Notes under the pieces: model-generated
What the model was told of the DNA's origin: nothing
The model's database searches: none
Seen by the model: only the letters and a program-made list of their open reading frames with translations
Assembly (NCBI GenBank): GCA_963797635.1
Contig: CAWCPZ010000011.1
Location: 248,001 to 312,000 of the forward strand
DNA: 64,000 nucleotides
Origin: JAOUEA01 sp963797635
Lineage (GTDB): Bacteria > Actinomycetota > UBA4738 > HRBIN12
Direction: 5' to 3'
Part shown: piece after piece, positions 17,369 to 26,362 of the stretch
Layout: each line of letters opens with the position of its first letter
Position numbering within the stretch: position 1 is the stretch's first letter
Made by a program: the position numbers and the translations under genes

Positions 17369-18853
17369 ATGGCCATCCCGAAGGTCTTCGGCACCGAGAC
17401 GGAGTACGGGATCGCGGCCGCTGGTGCCCCCGATTTCAACCCGGTCCTGTCCTCGTCCCTGCTGATCTCCACGTACGCGGGATCGCTGCGTCGCATCCGC
17501 TGGGACTACGAACAGGAGTCGCCGTTGCGCGACGCTCGCGGCTTCGAGCCGGTGCCGGCGCGCGAGGGTTCGGACGAGGACCTCGGACTGGCGAACGTGA
17601 TCCTGCCCAACGGCGCCCGCTACTACGTCGACCACGCGCACCCGGAGTACTCCACCCCTGAATGCATCACGCCTCGCGCGTTGGTGATCCACGACAAGGC
17701 GGGGGAGCGGATCCTGGAGCGATCGCTGGACGAGGTGCTCACGTCCATGCCCAGCGCGCCGCCGCTGTCGATCTACAAGAACAACTCCGACGGCAAGGGC
17801 AACTCCTACGGCACGCACGAGAACTACCTGATGGACCGCTCGCTGCCGTTCGGCGACATCGTGCGCGATCTCACGCCGTTCTTCGTCACCCGGATCGTGT
17901 TCACGGGCGCCGGCAAGGTGGGAGCCGAGGCGCCGTGGGACGAACGAGGGCATTCGATCTACCAACTGACCCAGCGCGCCGACTTCTTCGAGACCGAGGT
18001 CGGGCTCGAGACCACGCTGAAGCGACCCATCATCAACACGCGCGACGAACCGCACGCCGATCCCGAGTCCTACCGGCGGCTCCACGTGATCGTGGGCGAC
18101 GCGAACATGTGCGAGGTCTCCACGTTCCTCAAGATCGGCACCACGGCGATCGTGCTCAAGATGATCGAGGACCACGCGCTGCCGGACCTGTCGATCGTGA
18201 ACCCGGTCCAGGCGCTGCACGAGGTCTCCCGCGACGTCACCTGCACCCGCGAGGTCACGTTGACGGACGGCCGCCAGGTCTCCGCCGTGCAGCTGCAGTG
18301 GGAGTACCTCGAGCACGCGAAGAAGTACGTCGAGCGCGAGGACGACACGCCCGAGAACCGTGAGGTCGTCGAGCTCTGGGAGTCCACCCTCGGCGCACTC
18401 GAATCCGACCCGCTCACGCTGCACCGCCAGCTGGACTGGGTGGCGAAGTATCGCCTGCTCCAGGCCTACCGGGACCGGGACGACCTCGAATGGTCCGACC
18501 CGAAGCTCCGGGCCATCGATCTGCAGTACCACGACGTGCGCCGCAACAAGGGCCTGTACTACCGGCTGGAAGCCTCGGGCAAGGTCGACCGCATCACGTC
18601 GGACGCCGAGGTGGAGCGCGCGGTCATGGAGCCCCCGGAGGACACGCGCGCCTACTTCCGCGGCCGGTGCATCTCGAAGTATCCGGACGCGATCGCCGCG
18701 GCCTCATGGGATTCCCTGATCGTCGACACAGGCGCAGATGCCTTGCAGCGCATCCCGATGCGTGAACCGCTCCGGGGAACGAAACAGCACGTCGACGGCC
18801 TGCTGGCGCAAGCGGACACCGCCGCTCAGCTCGTCGAACTCCTCCAGTCCTGA
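17369..18853 (+). CDS. dop: Depupylase / Pup deamidase Dop
   Basis: 494 residues, normal for Dop. The N-terminus has the glutamine-synthetase-like nucleotide site (FGTETEYGIAAAG), followed by the insertion typical of Dop rather than PafA, the NNSDGKGNSYGTHENYLM segment and TRDEPHADPESYRRLHVI. Dop removes Pup from tagged proteins and, where Pup ends in Gln, deamidates it. Here Pup already ends in Glu, so depupylation is the expected main role. It lies 9 bases after mpa and 54 before pup. Confidence 0.95.
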   Translation: MAIPKVFGTETEYGIAAAGAPDFNPVLSSSLLISTYAGSLRRIRWDYEQESPLRDARGFEPVPAREGSDEDLGLANVILPNGARYYVDHAHPEYSTPECITPRALVIHDKAGERILERSLDEVLTSMPSAPPLSIYKNNSDGKGNSYGTHENYLMDRSLPFGDIVRDLTPFFVTRIVFTGAGKVGAEAPWDERGHSIYQLTQRADFFETEVGLETTLKRPIINTRDEPHADPESYRRLHVIVGDANMCEVSTFLKIGTTAIVLKMIEDHALPDLSIVNPVQALHEVSRDVTCTREVTLTDGRQVSAVQLQWEYLEHAKKYVEREDDTPENREVVELWESTLGALESDPLTLHRQLDWVAKYRLLQAYRDRDDLEWSDPKLRAIDLQYHDVRRNKGLYYRLEASGKVDRITSDAEVERAVMEPPEDTRAYFRGRCISKYPDAIAAASWDSLIVDTGADALQRIPMREPLRGTKQHVDGLLAQADTAAQLVELLQS

Positions 18854-18907
18854 CCGGTTCTCGCCGAGGACGCAAGTAGGATACGTCGCACGGAAAGGAG
18901 CCATCCC

Positions 18908-19111
18908 GTGCCGCAGGAACAGGAGCAGAAGAAGGTCCAGAAGAAGGGCGGAGGCGATGAGTCCGACGCCGACGCGGGGCAGGTCCAGTCCTCGACCAAG
19001 GCCGCTGAGCTGAAGGAAGAGATGGACGACATCCTCGACGAGATCGACTCCGTGCTGGAGGAGAACGCCGAGGAGTTCGTGAAGTCCTACGTCCAGAAGG
19101 GCGGAGAGTGA
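18908..19111 (+). CDS. pup: Prokaryotic ubiquitin-like protein Pup, Glu-ending form
   Basis: 67 residues, highly charged and mostly disordered, with the conserved coiled-coil-forming segment (AAELKEEMDDILDEIDSVLE) and the EFVKSYVQKGGE tail. The C-terminus is GGE, so it can be ligated to lysines by PafA without prior deamidation. GTG 18908 follows AAAGGAG. A TAGGAT at 18877-18882 could be a -10 box. The stop overlaps the prcB start by 4 bases (GTGA). Confidence 0.95.
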   Translation: MPQEQEQKKVQKKGGGDESDADAGQVQSSTKAAELKEEMDDILDEIDSVLEENAEEFVKSYVQKGGE

Positions 19112-19912
19112 CCGACCCCGTCGGCCTGCCTTCCTCGGGTCCTTCGTTCGGTACGAACCCGAGTTTCGTCGACCTGCTCCGACGTGAGCACCCGGACTCC
19201 CTGGCACGGCTCACGCAGCCGCTGTCGGCGGAGGCGGCCGCGCAGGTGCCGCACGGCACCACCGTCCTCGGCCTGAAGTACGCCGACGGCATCGTGATGG
19301 CGGGCGACCGTCGCGCGACCGCCGGCTACACGATCGCCGACGACAAGATGCGCAAGGTGTTCGCCGCCGACGACTATTCCGCCATCGCGATCGCCGGCGC
19401 CGCGGGCATGGCGGTCGACATGGTGAAGCTCTTCCAACTGGAACTGGAGCACTACGAGAAGCTCACCGGGAGACCGGCTCTCGCTCGAGGGCAAGGCCAA
19501 CCGGCTGGCGCAGATGATCCGCTCCAACTTCCCGCTCGCGATGCAGGGCCTCGTGGTGGTGCCGCTCTTCGGTGGCTACGACGAGCGCCGCGCCGAGGGC
19601 AGGCTCTTCTACTACGACGCCACGGGCGGTCGCTGGGAAGAGGACGACTACCAGTCCACCGGTTCGGGCAGCCAACCGGCGAAGAACTCCCTGAAGAAGC
19701 GCTGGCGGCCGGGCCTCGACCGTGCAGCGGCCCTCCGGGCCGCCGTCGAAGCCCTGCTGGACGCGTCGGAGGACGACGTCGCCACCGGCGGGCCGAACCC
19801 GGTTCGCCACATCTATCCGATCGTGCTCACCGTCACCGCATCGGGAGCCGACGAGATGGACGAGTCCGAGGTCGCCGCGGCGGTCGACCTGGTCCTCGAG
19901 GAGCGTCGCTGA
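19108..19912 (+). CDS. prcB: 20S proteasome beta subunit PrcB, frame broken
   Basis: The catalytic subunit of the 20S core. A propeptide of 50 residues ends in VPHG, and Thr51 in GTTVLGLKYADG is the expected Thr1 nucleophile after self-cleavage; the catalytic Asp in MAGDRRAT and Lys in DDKMRKVF are present. After HYEKLTGRP near 19476 the frame shifts +1. Removing one G in ACCGG restores LSLEGKANRLAQMIRSN and a C-terminus ending at 19912, 267 residues in all. The repaired junction aligns without gaps to the mycobacterial sequence as I recall it. Its stop overlaps the prcA start. Confidence 0.9.
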
Positions 19913-20598
19913 TGTCGTTCATGCCGTACGTCGCTCCCGAGCAGATGATGAAAGACCGCTCGGAGTACGCCCACAAGGGCATCGCGCGCGGACGCTCCGT
20001 GATCGGCCTCGAGATCGCCGACGGGTTGTTGTTCATCGCCGAGAACCCTTCGGCCACCCTGCACAAGATCAGCGAGATCTACGACAAGATCGCGTTCGCC
20101 GGCGTGGGCAAGTACAGCGAGTTCGAGGACCTCCGGATCGCGGGGCTGCGGCATGCGGACATGCGCGGGTATTCCTACGGGCGCGAGGACGTCAAGGCCC
20201 GCGATCTCGCGAACGCCTACTCCCAGGCCCTGTCCACGATCTTCACCCAGCAGATGAAGCCGTACGAGGTCGAGATCCTGGTGGGCGAGGTCGACGGGGA
20301 CTCCGAAGGCACGGTGCTGTACCACATCCTGTTCGACGGATCGGTGACCGATGAGCACGGCTTCGTCGCCATCGGCGGCCATGCGGAGGACCTCACCGAC
20401 ACGCTGAAGGACCGCTATCGCGAAGGCTGGGATCTGGGCACCGCGGTGAAGCAGGCCGTCGAGGTGCTCGCCTCGCCCGACAGCCGCACGATCGACGTCG
20501 ACACGATCGAGGCCGGCGTCCTGGACCGGTCGCGTCCGCAGCGCCGCAAGTTCCGGCGCCTCGCCGACGAGGAGATCGCCGGCTTCCTCTCGGCCTGA
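19912..20598 (+). CDS. prcA: 20S proteasome alpha subunit PrcA
   Basis: 228 residues. The N-terminal YVAPEQMMKDRSEYAHKGIARGR forms the gate and alpha-ring contacts; LFIAENPSATLHKISEIYD and the rest of the Ntn fold follow, without a catalytic threonine. The last residues (ADEEIAGFLSA) form a long charged tail usual in actinobacteria. The start overlaps the prcB stop (TGATG), so the two subunits are translationally coupled. Assembles as the outer rings of the core that dock Mpa. Confidence 0.95.
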   Translation: MSFMPYVAPEQMMKDRSEYAHKGIARGRSVIGLEIADGLLFIAENPSATLHKISEIYDKIAFAGVGKYSEFEDLRIAGLRHADMRGYSYGREDVKARDLANAYSQALSTIFTQQMKPYEVEILVGEVDGDSEGTVLYHILFDGSVTDEHGFVAIGGHAEDLTDTLKDRYREGWDLGTAVKQAVEVLASPDSRTIDVDTIEAGVLDRSRPQRRKFRRLADEEIAGFLSA

Positions 20599-20695
20599 TC
20601 GCCGGCCTGACGCTCGAGGTTCGCTTCAAGGAACGCGCACGTTCGGCCGACCTTCCCTGCAGAGCCCGCGTCGAAGGTCGAGGGAGGCACCGCTC

Positions 20696-21409
20696 GTGCG
20701 TCATGCTCGTGGGATCGTCGCTCCGTTGCTGTGCGCCCTGGCGCTGGGCGCCTGTGGAGGTGGCGCAACAGCCGACGACGCTCCCGCGCCGGTCGAGCAG
20801 CCCCAAGGCACGGTCGAAGCGCCCACCGCTGCAGCCGATCTCACCGAGCGCCACTTCACGACATGGTTCGAGCACGGTGGACAGGACGAGGCACTCACGG
20901 CGTGGGTGCGTGGGGAGTTCGGGCCGGGATCGGTGCCGCGGGAGATCCACGGCGGCGCCACCGTCGCCCAGCGTCACGACGCCTTCGCCACCTGGTTCTC
21001 CGAACCCGCGCATCGATCGGCGGTGGTCCGGGCCTGGCTCCGGGAAGAGCGGGGGAGTGCCCAGGCCCGGCTCCGCGAAGCCCTCGCCGCATCCCGTGTC
21101 TACGCCGCCGCGCACGCCGAGACCTTCGACGGCCTGAGCATCGGAGCGCTGAAACGGATCGAGCCGGACCTGCGGTACGGGGTCGGACCGGGCCGGTTCG
21201 GCGTCGTCACGCTGCGAGAGAGCACCCCCGCCTCGATCGTGCTCGTGACGCGCATGCCCGACGGCGCGCCCGTCTGCATCTCCTTGAACAACGGCGGTGA
21301 TGTCGGCTACGGATGGGTCGACCCGCAGACCTACTGCCGAGTGCGTCGAGGAGGCCTGGTGAGATCCCGCGCCGGTGTGGCTCCCGGGCTTCGCCCGGTT
21401 CGGCCGTAG
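20696..21409 (+). CDS. Predicted lipoprotein of unknown function between prcA and pafA
   Basis: About 237 residues with a lipoprotein signal (VAPLLCALALGAC; Cys 20 would be lipidated), a Pro/Ala-rich linker, then a soluble domain with LTERHFTTWFEHGGQDEAL, many Arg/Glu residues and two late cysteines (PVCISLNN, TYCRVRR) that could pair. GTG 20696 follows GAGGGAGG. I do not recognise a family. Its placement inside the proteasome cluster is unusual, because an exported protein should not meet a cytoplasmic proteasome. The 3-prime end runs close to pafA, whose promoter must lie within it. Confidence 0.6.
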   Translation: MRHARGIVAPLLCALALGACGGGATADDAPAPVEQPQGTVEAPTAAADLTERHFTTWFEHGGQDEALTAWVRGEFGPGSVPREIHGGATVAQRHDAFATWFSEPAHRSAVVRAWLREERGSAQARLREALAASRVYAAAHAETFDGLSIGALKRIEPDLRYGVGPGRFGVVTLRESTPASIVLVTRMPDGAPVCISLNNGGDVGYGWVDPQTYCRVRRGGLVRSRAGVAPGLRPVRP

Positions 21410-21412
21410 GCT
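21407..21412 (+). promoter_or_regulatory. -10 box TAGGCT of pafA, leaderless arrangement
   Basis: TAGGCT, seven bases, then ATG 21420. It overlaps the stop codon region of the lipoprotein gene. No ribosome binding site precedes pafA. Confidence 0.55.
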
Positions 21413-21419
21413 TTCGCAT

Positions 21420-22778
21420 ATGGAACGGCGGATCTTCGGCCTGGAGAACGAGTACGGCGTGACCTGCACCTTCCGCGGGCAGCGCCGCCTCTCGCCCGAC
21501 GAGGTCGCCCGATACCTGTTCCGCCGGGTCGTGCACTGGGGCCGGTCCTCGAACGTGTTCCTGGAGAACGGTGCTCGTCTGTACCTCGATGTGGGCTCCC
21601 ACCCCGAGTACGCCACGCCCGAGTGCGACTCGATCAAGGAACTCGTCGCCCACGACAAGGCGGGCGAGCGGATCCTGGAAGCGCTGCTCGGCGCCGCCGA
21701 GATGCGGCTGCACGAAGAGGGCATCAGCGGCGAGGTCTACCTGTTCAAGAACAACACCGATTCGGCCGGCAACTCCTACGGCTGCCACGAGAACTACCTG
21801 GTGGGCCGCCACGGAGAGTTCGCGCGCATGGCCGACGTCTTGATCCCGTTCTTCGTCACGCGGCAGATCTGGTGCGGGGCCGGCAAGGTGCTGCACGGCC
21901 CCCGAGGCGCGCAGTTCTGCATCTCCCAACGTGCCGAGCACATCTGGGAAGGCGTCTCCAGCGCGACGACCCGGTCACGCCCGATCATCAACACGCGTGA
22001 TGAACCGCACGCCGACGCGGAGCGCTTCCGCCGGCTCCACGTGATCGTCGGCGATTCGAACATGAGCGAATGGACCACCTTCATGAAGGTGGGCATCACC
22101 GACCTGGTGTTGCGGATGGTCGAGGGCAACACCGTGATGCGCGATCTCTCGCTCGAGAACCCGATCCGCGCGATCCGCGAGATCAGCCATGACACGGGAT
22201 GCACGCGCACGGTGAAGCTCGCGAACGGACGAGAACTCTCGGCGATCGAGATGCAGACCGAGTACCTGGAGAAGACCGAGCGCTTCATCGAGCGACGTGG
22301 GGCCGACGAGACGTCGAAGGTGCTGCTGCGCGAATGGCGCGAGGCGCTGGACGCCCTGCGCGACGGCGAACCCGAGCGCCTGGTGCGGAAGGTGGATTGG
22401 GTCACCAAACGCAACCTGATCGAACGCTACATGGTCAAGCACGATCTCGCGCTCGCCTCACCCCGCATCGCCCTGCTGGACCTGGCCTACCACGACGTGA
22501 ACCGGGGCCGCGGGCTCTACTACCTCCTGGAGAAGGCCGGCAAGGTGGAGCGAGCGGTCACCGACGCCCAGGTCAACCGGGCGATGCGCGAGCCACCGCA
22601 GACCACCAGGGCCAAGCTCCGTGGTGACTTCATCCGCCAGGCCAAGGCGAAGCGTCGCGACTACACCGTGGACTGGGTCCATCTCAAGCTGAACGACCAG
22701 GCCCAACGCACGGTCCTGTGCAAGGACCCGTTCCGCAGCGTCGACGAACGGGTGGACCAACTCATCGCCCACATGTGA
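21420..22778 (+). CDS. pafA: Pup-protein ligase PafA
   Basis: 452 residues. ERRIFGLENEYGVTCTF is the ATP/Mg site shared with glutamine synthetases and Dop; ENGARLYLDVGSHPEYATPEC, NNTDSAGNSYGCHENYL and TRDEPHADAERFRRLHVI follow in family order. PafA phosphorylates the C-terminal Glu of Pup and ligates it to substrate lysines. It is paralogous to Dop at 17369 but lacks the Dop loop. ATG 21420 is chosen over an upstream frame because of the leaderless -10 box and the conserved N-terminus. Confidence 0.95.
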   Translation: MERRIFGLENEYGVTCTFRGQRRLSPDEVARYLFRRVVHWGRSSNVFLENGARLYLDVGSHPEYATPECDSIKELVAHDKAGERILEALLGAAEMRLHEEGISGEVYLFKNNTDSAGNSYGCHENYLVGRHGEFARMADVLIPFFVTRQIWCGAGKVLHGPRGAQFCISQRAEHIWEGVSSATTRSRPIINTRDEPHADAERFRRLHVIVGDSNMSEWTTFMKVGITDLVLRMVEGNTVMRDLSLENPIRAIREISHDTGCTRTVKLANGRELSAIEMQTEYLEKTERFIERRGADETSKVLLREWREALDALRDGEPERLVRKVDWVTKRNLIERYMVKHDLALASPRIALLDLAYHDVNRGRGLYYLLEKAGKVERAVTDAQVNRAMREPPQTTRAKLRGDFIRQAKAKRRDYTVDWVHLKLNDQAQRTVLCKDPFRSVDERVDQLIAHM

Positions 22779-22807
22779 CGCTCGCCGCCACCCGACGCCC
22801 CGCGGGC

Positions 22808-23191
22808 TCAGCGGTCGAAGATGATGATCGCCACGGTGGCCAGGCCGAGCACGATCGTCAGGAGCCCCAGCAACACGGCGGCTCGTTCGTCGAGCGGTCC
22901 GAACTCGCCGCGCTCCAGGGCCTTGGTCACCTGCCGCATCCGCTGGATGCCCACCACCATCATCAGGATGCCCAGCAGGCAGAATCCCGCACCGAGCGCG
23001 ACGTAGGGCCATGTGGTCCCCGCATCGGCGAGATCGGGCAGGAACTTGGCGACGCCGAGTCCGACGGCCACGGCCGTGAGCCCCGACCGCAACCACGCCA
23101 GGTACGTGCGCTCGTTCGCGAGGTGGGTGCGCCGGAAGGCGTCGATGCGGCGTTCAGGCTTGGGTTCGTCGGGCCGCTCATCGGCATCCAT
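22808..23191 (-). CDS. DUF202 (YidH-like) membrane protein
   Basis: About 127 residues with the family signature RTHLANERTYLAWLRSGLT and three transmembrane helices, ending in FDR. The function of DUF202 proteins is not established. ATG 23191 is supported by a CAGGAT hexamer 6 bases upstream (23198-23203), which looks like a weaker version of the leaderless promoters in this window. It converges on pafA. Confidence 0.75.
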   Translation of the reverse strand: MDADERPDEPKPERRIDAFRRTHLANERTYLAWLRSGLTAVAVGLGVAKFLPDLADAGTTWPYVALGAGFCLLGILMMVVGIQRMRQVTKALERGEFGPLDERAAVLLGLLTIVLGLATVAIIIFDR

Positions 23192-23224
23192 GCGCGCATC
23201 CTGCCACACCGAGATGAGCGAAGG

Positions 23225-23842
23225 TCAGTCGTCCAGTTGCGCGTTCCACCGGCGGTTGCCGGCCACCATACGTCCGGCCAGGACCCCGGCCGCTCCGGCC
23301 GCCAACAGACCCACGAGATCACCCTCGACGGCGGTGCCTCGAGCGCTGAGTTCGTCCAGGGCCGGATGACCGTCGACGTCCACGAGGTGGTGTCGCTCGT
23401 CCAGCCCTGCATCGCGCAGTGACTGCCAGAGGCGCCACCGTTCGTCGTCGTCGTCGATCGAGGGGACCGGGACGTTCAGGGCCTCCGGCAGTTCGCCGAG
23501 CAACGTGAGCGAGGCAGGGGTCACCCCGACACCCAGGGCTGCCTCGAGCGCGGGAACGGTCCTCGCGCCCTGTGCCTGGAGCCGGCGCACGCTCCCGGCC
23601 ATGCCGGGGAACGCCGTCGTGAGGATCACCACCGCCTCCGTGTCGGTACCGCGCTCCACCAGCGACGCGAGTTCCACGGTGGTGGCGACCATCGCGATCG
23701 TCGGAGCTCTGCCCGCGCGAGCGAGGCCCGCGAGCACGGGCTCGAGCATCCAGGCGGCGGGGACCAGGACGACCGGCATCATCCGAAGGCGCGCCGGATC
23801 GGGTGGTGACACTTCGGGCTCTGATGCGGGGTCGGGAAGCAC
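23225..23842 (-). CDS. Conserved-looking protein of unknown function, divergent from pafB
   Basis: About 205 residues starting at GTG 23842, or at ATG 23782 if shorter. The first half alternates hydrophobic strands and helices (TIAMVATTVELASLV, VVILTTAFPGMAGSVRRL), resembling a flavodoxin- or receiver-like fold, but no phosphorylatable Asp motif is clear. The C-terminal part (VDVDGHPALDELSARG and an Ala/Gly-rich helix) is less informative. It is divergent from pafB with under 25 bases between starts, so the two could share a control region. I do not recognise it. Confidence 0.4.
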   Translation of the reverse strand: MLPDPASEPEVSPPDPARLRMMPVVLVPAAWMLEPVLAGLARAGRAPTIAMVATTVELASLVERGTDTEAVVILTTAFPGMAGSVRRLQAQGARTVPALEAALGVGVTPASLTLLGELPEALNVPVPSIDDDDERWRLWQSLRDAGLDERHHLVDVDGHPALDELSARGTAVEGDLVGLLAAGAAGVLAGRMVAGNRRWNAQLDD

Positions 23843-23850
23843 GTCACCGA

Positions 23851-23856
23851 TATGAT
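23851..23856 (+). promoter_or_regulatory. -10 box TATGAT of pafB, leaderless arrangement
   Basis: A near-ideal hexamer, seven bases before GTG 23864. This is the reason for choosing that start. Confidence 0.6.
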
Positions 23857-23863
23857 GCCGCAC

Positions 23864-24826
23864 GTGGCGGGCCAGGACAGGATGGAACCTCTCGAGCGGC
23901 TGTTGAACCTCGTCGGCCTGCTGCTGGAGACGACGACGCCCCTGTCCTTCGAGCAGATCCGGGAGATCCTCGAGCCGTACCGCCAGCAGAACGTCGATTC
24001 GGCCAAGCGGATGTTCGAGCGCGACAAGGACCAGCTCCGCGAGTTCGGCGTGCCGTTGCAGTTGGTCGACACCGATGCCTGGGGAACGGAGCAGGGGTAC
24101 CTGATCCCCAAGGACGAGTACTACCTCCCCGAGATCGCGTTCGCCCCCGAGGAGCTCGCTGCGCTCCTGGTGGCGGCTCAGAGCGGTGGGGAGGGCACGC
24201 CGGCCGAGATCGGTGCCCGCAAGCTCCTCTACGGGGCCGAGGGGGGCGTACTGGCGAGCCTGGCGGGCGGACCCCTGGCCTCCGGATCGGACGCTCGCAG
24301 CGACCTGGTCCTGTCGGCCACCGACGCTGCGCAAGGGCGGCGAGCCGTGACCTTCGGATACCGGACCTCCCAGGGCAAGGTGGGGGAGCGCACCGTGGAC
24401 GCGTTCGCCATGGTCTTCCGGCGCGGGCACTGGTACCTCGTGGGCCATGACCGTGACCGCGCCGAGCTGCGCGCGTTCCGGTTGTCCCGGTTCACGACCG
24501 AGATCACCGATGTCGGCGAAGGACAGGAGCCGCCCGACGGGTTCAAGGCCACCGATCACGTCGAGGCCGGCCCGTGGGCGGCAGCGGGGGAGGACACCGC
24601 CGTCGTGACGTTCTCGCCGGCGGTGGCGTGGTGGGCGACCGGGTCCTTCGCCGGTGCGGAGCCCGACGGCGAGGATGCCGACGGGTGGGTCCGCGTCCGC
24701 GTGCCCGTCGCCGACGAGGACAGCCTGGCCGGCATCGTGCTGCAGTTCGGTCCCGACGCCCTCGTGCACGAGCCGGCGAGCCTCCGCGACGAGGTCATCC
24801 GACGCCTGGAGGCGCTGGGTGCCTGA
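23864..24826 (+). CDS. pafB: WYL-domain transcription activator PafB
   Basis: About 320 residues: an N-terminal winged helix (MEPLERLLNLVGLLLETTT) and the WYL domain (KVGERTVDAFAMVFRRGHWYLVGHDRDR), then the WCX extension. PafB and PafC form the activator of the DNA-damage response in mycobacteria and are usually encoded beside the Pup genes, as here. GTG 23864 is preferred because TATGAT lies 7 bases upstream; ATG 23882 is the alternative. The stop overlaps pafC by 8 bases. Confidence 0.9.
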   Translation: MAGQDRMEPLERLLNLVGLLLETTTPLSFEQIREILEPYRQQNVDSAKRMFERDKDQLREFGVPLQLVDTDAWGTEQGYLIPKDEYYLPEIAFAPEELAALLVAAQSGGEGTPAEIGARKLLYGAEGGVLASLAGGPLASGSDARSDLVLSATDAAQGRRAVTFGYRTSQGKVGERTVDAFAMVFRRGHWYLVGHDRDRAELRAFRLSRFTTEITDVGEGQEPPDGFKATDHVEAGPWAAAGEDTAVVTFSPAVAWWATGSFAGAEPDGEDADGWVRVRVPVADEDSLAGIVLQFGPDALVHEPASLRDEVIRRLEALGA

Positions 24827-25790
24827 ACGGCGCCGTGCCGCGCCCACGACCGCCGAGCGACTCGGGCGGATGCTCGTGGTCGTTCCGTACCTCGTGCAGC
24901 ACCCCGGCTCGAACCTGGACGAGGTCGCCTCCTTGTTCGGAGCCCAGGCCGATCAGCTGCGCCGCGACCTCGACCTGCTGTTCATGTCGGGATTGCCGCC
25001 GTACGGGCCGGGCGATCTGATCGACGTGGACGTCGACGAGGACGACCGCATCTGGATCACGATGGCCGACCACTTCGCCCGCCCGCTGCGGCTCACCCGC
25101 AACGAGGCATTGGCCCTGCTCCTGCGAGGCACCGAGCTCTCGGCGATCCCCGGCGTTCCCGACGCTCCCGCCCTCGACTCGGCACTCGACAAGCTCCGCG
25201 GATCCCTCGGCCCCGAGGTCGTGGGCGCCTACGAAGGGGCGGTGGAGGCCGCGACGAGCGGCCAGGCGCCCGCCCACCTCGAGCTGCTCCGCGAGGCCGC
25301 ACGGGACCATGCACGCCTGGAGATCGAGTACTTCGCCGCCTCCACCCGTGACTGGACCACGCGACGTGTCGATCCCGAAGCCGTGTTCGCCGACCTGGGG
25401 AACTGGTACGTCGCCGCGTGGGACGTCGATGCGGACGCCGAACGGCTCTTCCGTGCCGATCGCATCCGAGCGGCAACGCGCACCGGCGACACGTTCGAGC
25501 CTCGGGACCTGGAGGGGGCCGGACGCGCGCTCTACACGCCCTCGCCGTCGGATGTCCCCGTCCGGCTGCGGCTCCGTCCCGCGGCGCGATGGGTGGCCGA
25601 GTACTACGTCACCTCCGACCACGTCGAGCTCGATGACGGTTCGCTCGAGGTGACGATGCCCGCCGGCGACGTGGAGACGGTCGCGCGGATCCTGCTCCGC
25701 GTGGGCTCGGATGCCGAAGCCCTGGACCCTCCGGAGCTCGCGGAGACCGTCCGAGAGCTCGCATCCGTCACCCTTGCTCGGTATCGCTGA
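24819..25790 (+). CDS. pafC: WYL-domain transcription activator PafC
   Basis: 323 residues: winged helix (TTAERLGRMLVVVPYLVQHPG), WYL-type domain (LEIEYFAASTRDWTTRRVDPE, NWYVAAWDVDADAERLFRADRI) and WCX C-terminal region. It partners PafB in binding damage-inducible promoters. GTG 24819 overlaps the end of pafB by 8 bases, so the two are translationally coupled. Followed by an intrinsic terminator. Confidence 0.9.
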   Translation: MPERRRAAPTTAERLGRMLVVVPYLVQHPGSNLDEVASLFGAQADQLRRDLDLLFMSGLPPYGPGDLIDVDVDEDDRIWITMADHFARPLRLTRNEALALLLRGTELSAIPGVPDAPALDSALDKLRGSLGPEVVGAYEGAVEAATSGQAPAHLELLREAARDHARLEIEYFAASTRDWTTRRVDPEAVFADLGNWYVAAWDVDADAERLFRADRIRAATRTGDTFEPRDLEGAGRALYTPSPSDVPVRLRLRPAARWVAEYYVTSDHVELDDGSLEVTMPAGDVETVARILLRVGSDAEALDPPELAETVRELASVTLARYR

Positions 25791-25814
25791 GTACCCATTC
25801 TCAGGGGTCTTTTT
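25787..25814 (+). terminator. Intrinsic terminator after pafC
   Basis: CTGAG-TACCCATT-CTCAG, then GGGGTC and five T residues. The stem is short, but this is one of the few T-tailed hairpins in the window. It begins inside the stop codon region of pafC. Confidence 0.55.
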
Positions 25815-25928
25815 CGCCGTTCCGAGCCTCCCGCGAACGGACCTCGGTTGACTGGCCCAGCTTGGGTAGTCCTCATCGCCGGGAGGGCACTCAAGCCTCA
25901 CCAGAGCAGGGCCGATAGCTCGGGTGAG

Positions 25929-26303
25929 ATGACAACCATCCGCACAACGTGCCCCCGATGTGGCGAAGTGGACATGGGTCCCGAAGCCATCCTCCTGTCC
26001 GTTCGGCAGAACGGGAAGGAAGGCAGCTACCGGTTCACCTGCCCCAACTGCGCCGACGACGTCGAGAAGCGAGCCGACCGCAAGATCGTGGCGCTCCTGG
26101 TCTCGGCGGGGGTCGACATCGATCAGGGCGCGGGCGAGATCGACGGCGGACAGCTGCTGTTCGACGAGGACGACGCCGAGGATCCTCGGGGTCCGCTCCC
26201 GCAGGGCCCGCCGTTCTCGATCGACGATGTCATCGAGTTCCACTACCTGCTGGAGGACGATCGGTACATCGCCGAATTCGTCGCCTCCAGCGGCGGCAAC
26301 TGA
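25929..26303 (+). CDS. Small zinc-ribbon protein
   Basis: About 124 residues. Two CxxC pairs (TTCPRCGEVDM and FTCPNCADDV) form a predicted zinc ribbon, followed by an acidic C-terminal half ending in SIDDVIEFHYLLEDDRYIAEF. It could be a nucleic-acid or protein adaptor; the function is unknown. ATG 25929 starts directly before the zinc motif. Confidence 0.65.
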   Translation: MTTIRTTCPRCGEVDMGPEAILLSVRQNGKEGSYRFTCPNCADDVEKRADRKIVALLVSAGVDIDQGAGEIDGGQLLFDEDDAEDPRGPLPQGPPFSIDDVIEFHYLLEDDRYIAEFVASSGGN

Positions 26304-26350
26304 GCACCACCCGCCGCTTCCTGCGCCCCGTTCCGCCCTCCGGCCTCGTG

Positions 26351-26356
26351 TAGCAT
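26351..26356 (+). promoter_or_regulatory. -10 box TAGCAT, leaderless arrangement
   Basis: Six bases before GTG 26363, matching the pattern at trmI, helY and others. Confidence 0.5.
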
Positions 26357-26362
26357 CGCGAC

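Noticed and set aside
15881..18532. An 883-codon open frame on the minus strand across mpa and dop
   Set aside because: It is the antisense shadow of two well-recognised genes in GC-rich DNA; its protein is Val/Leu/Arg/His-rich with no domain.
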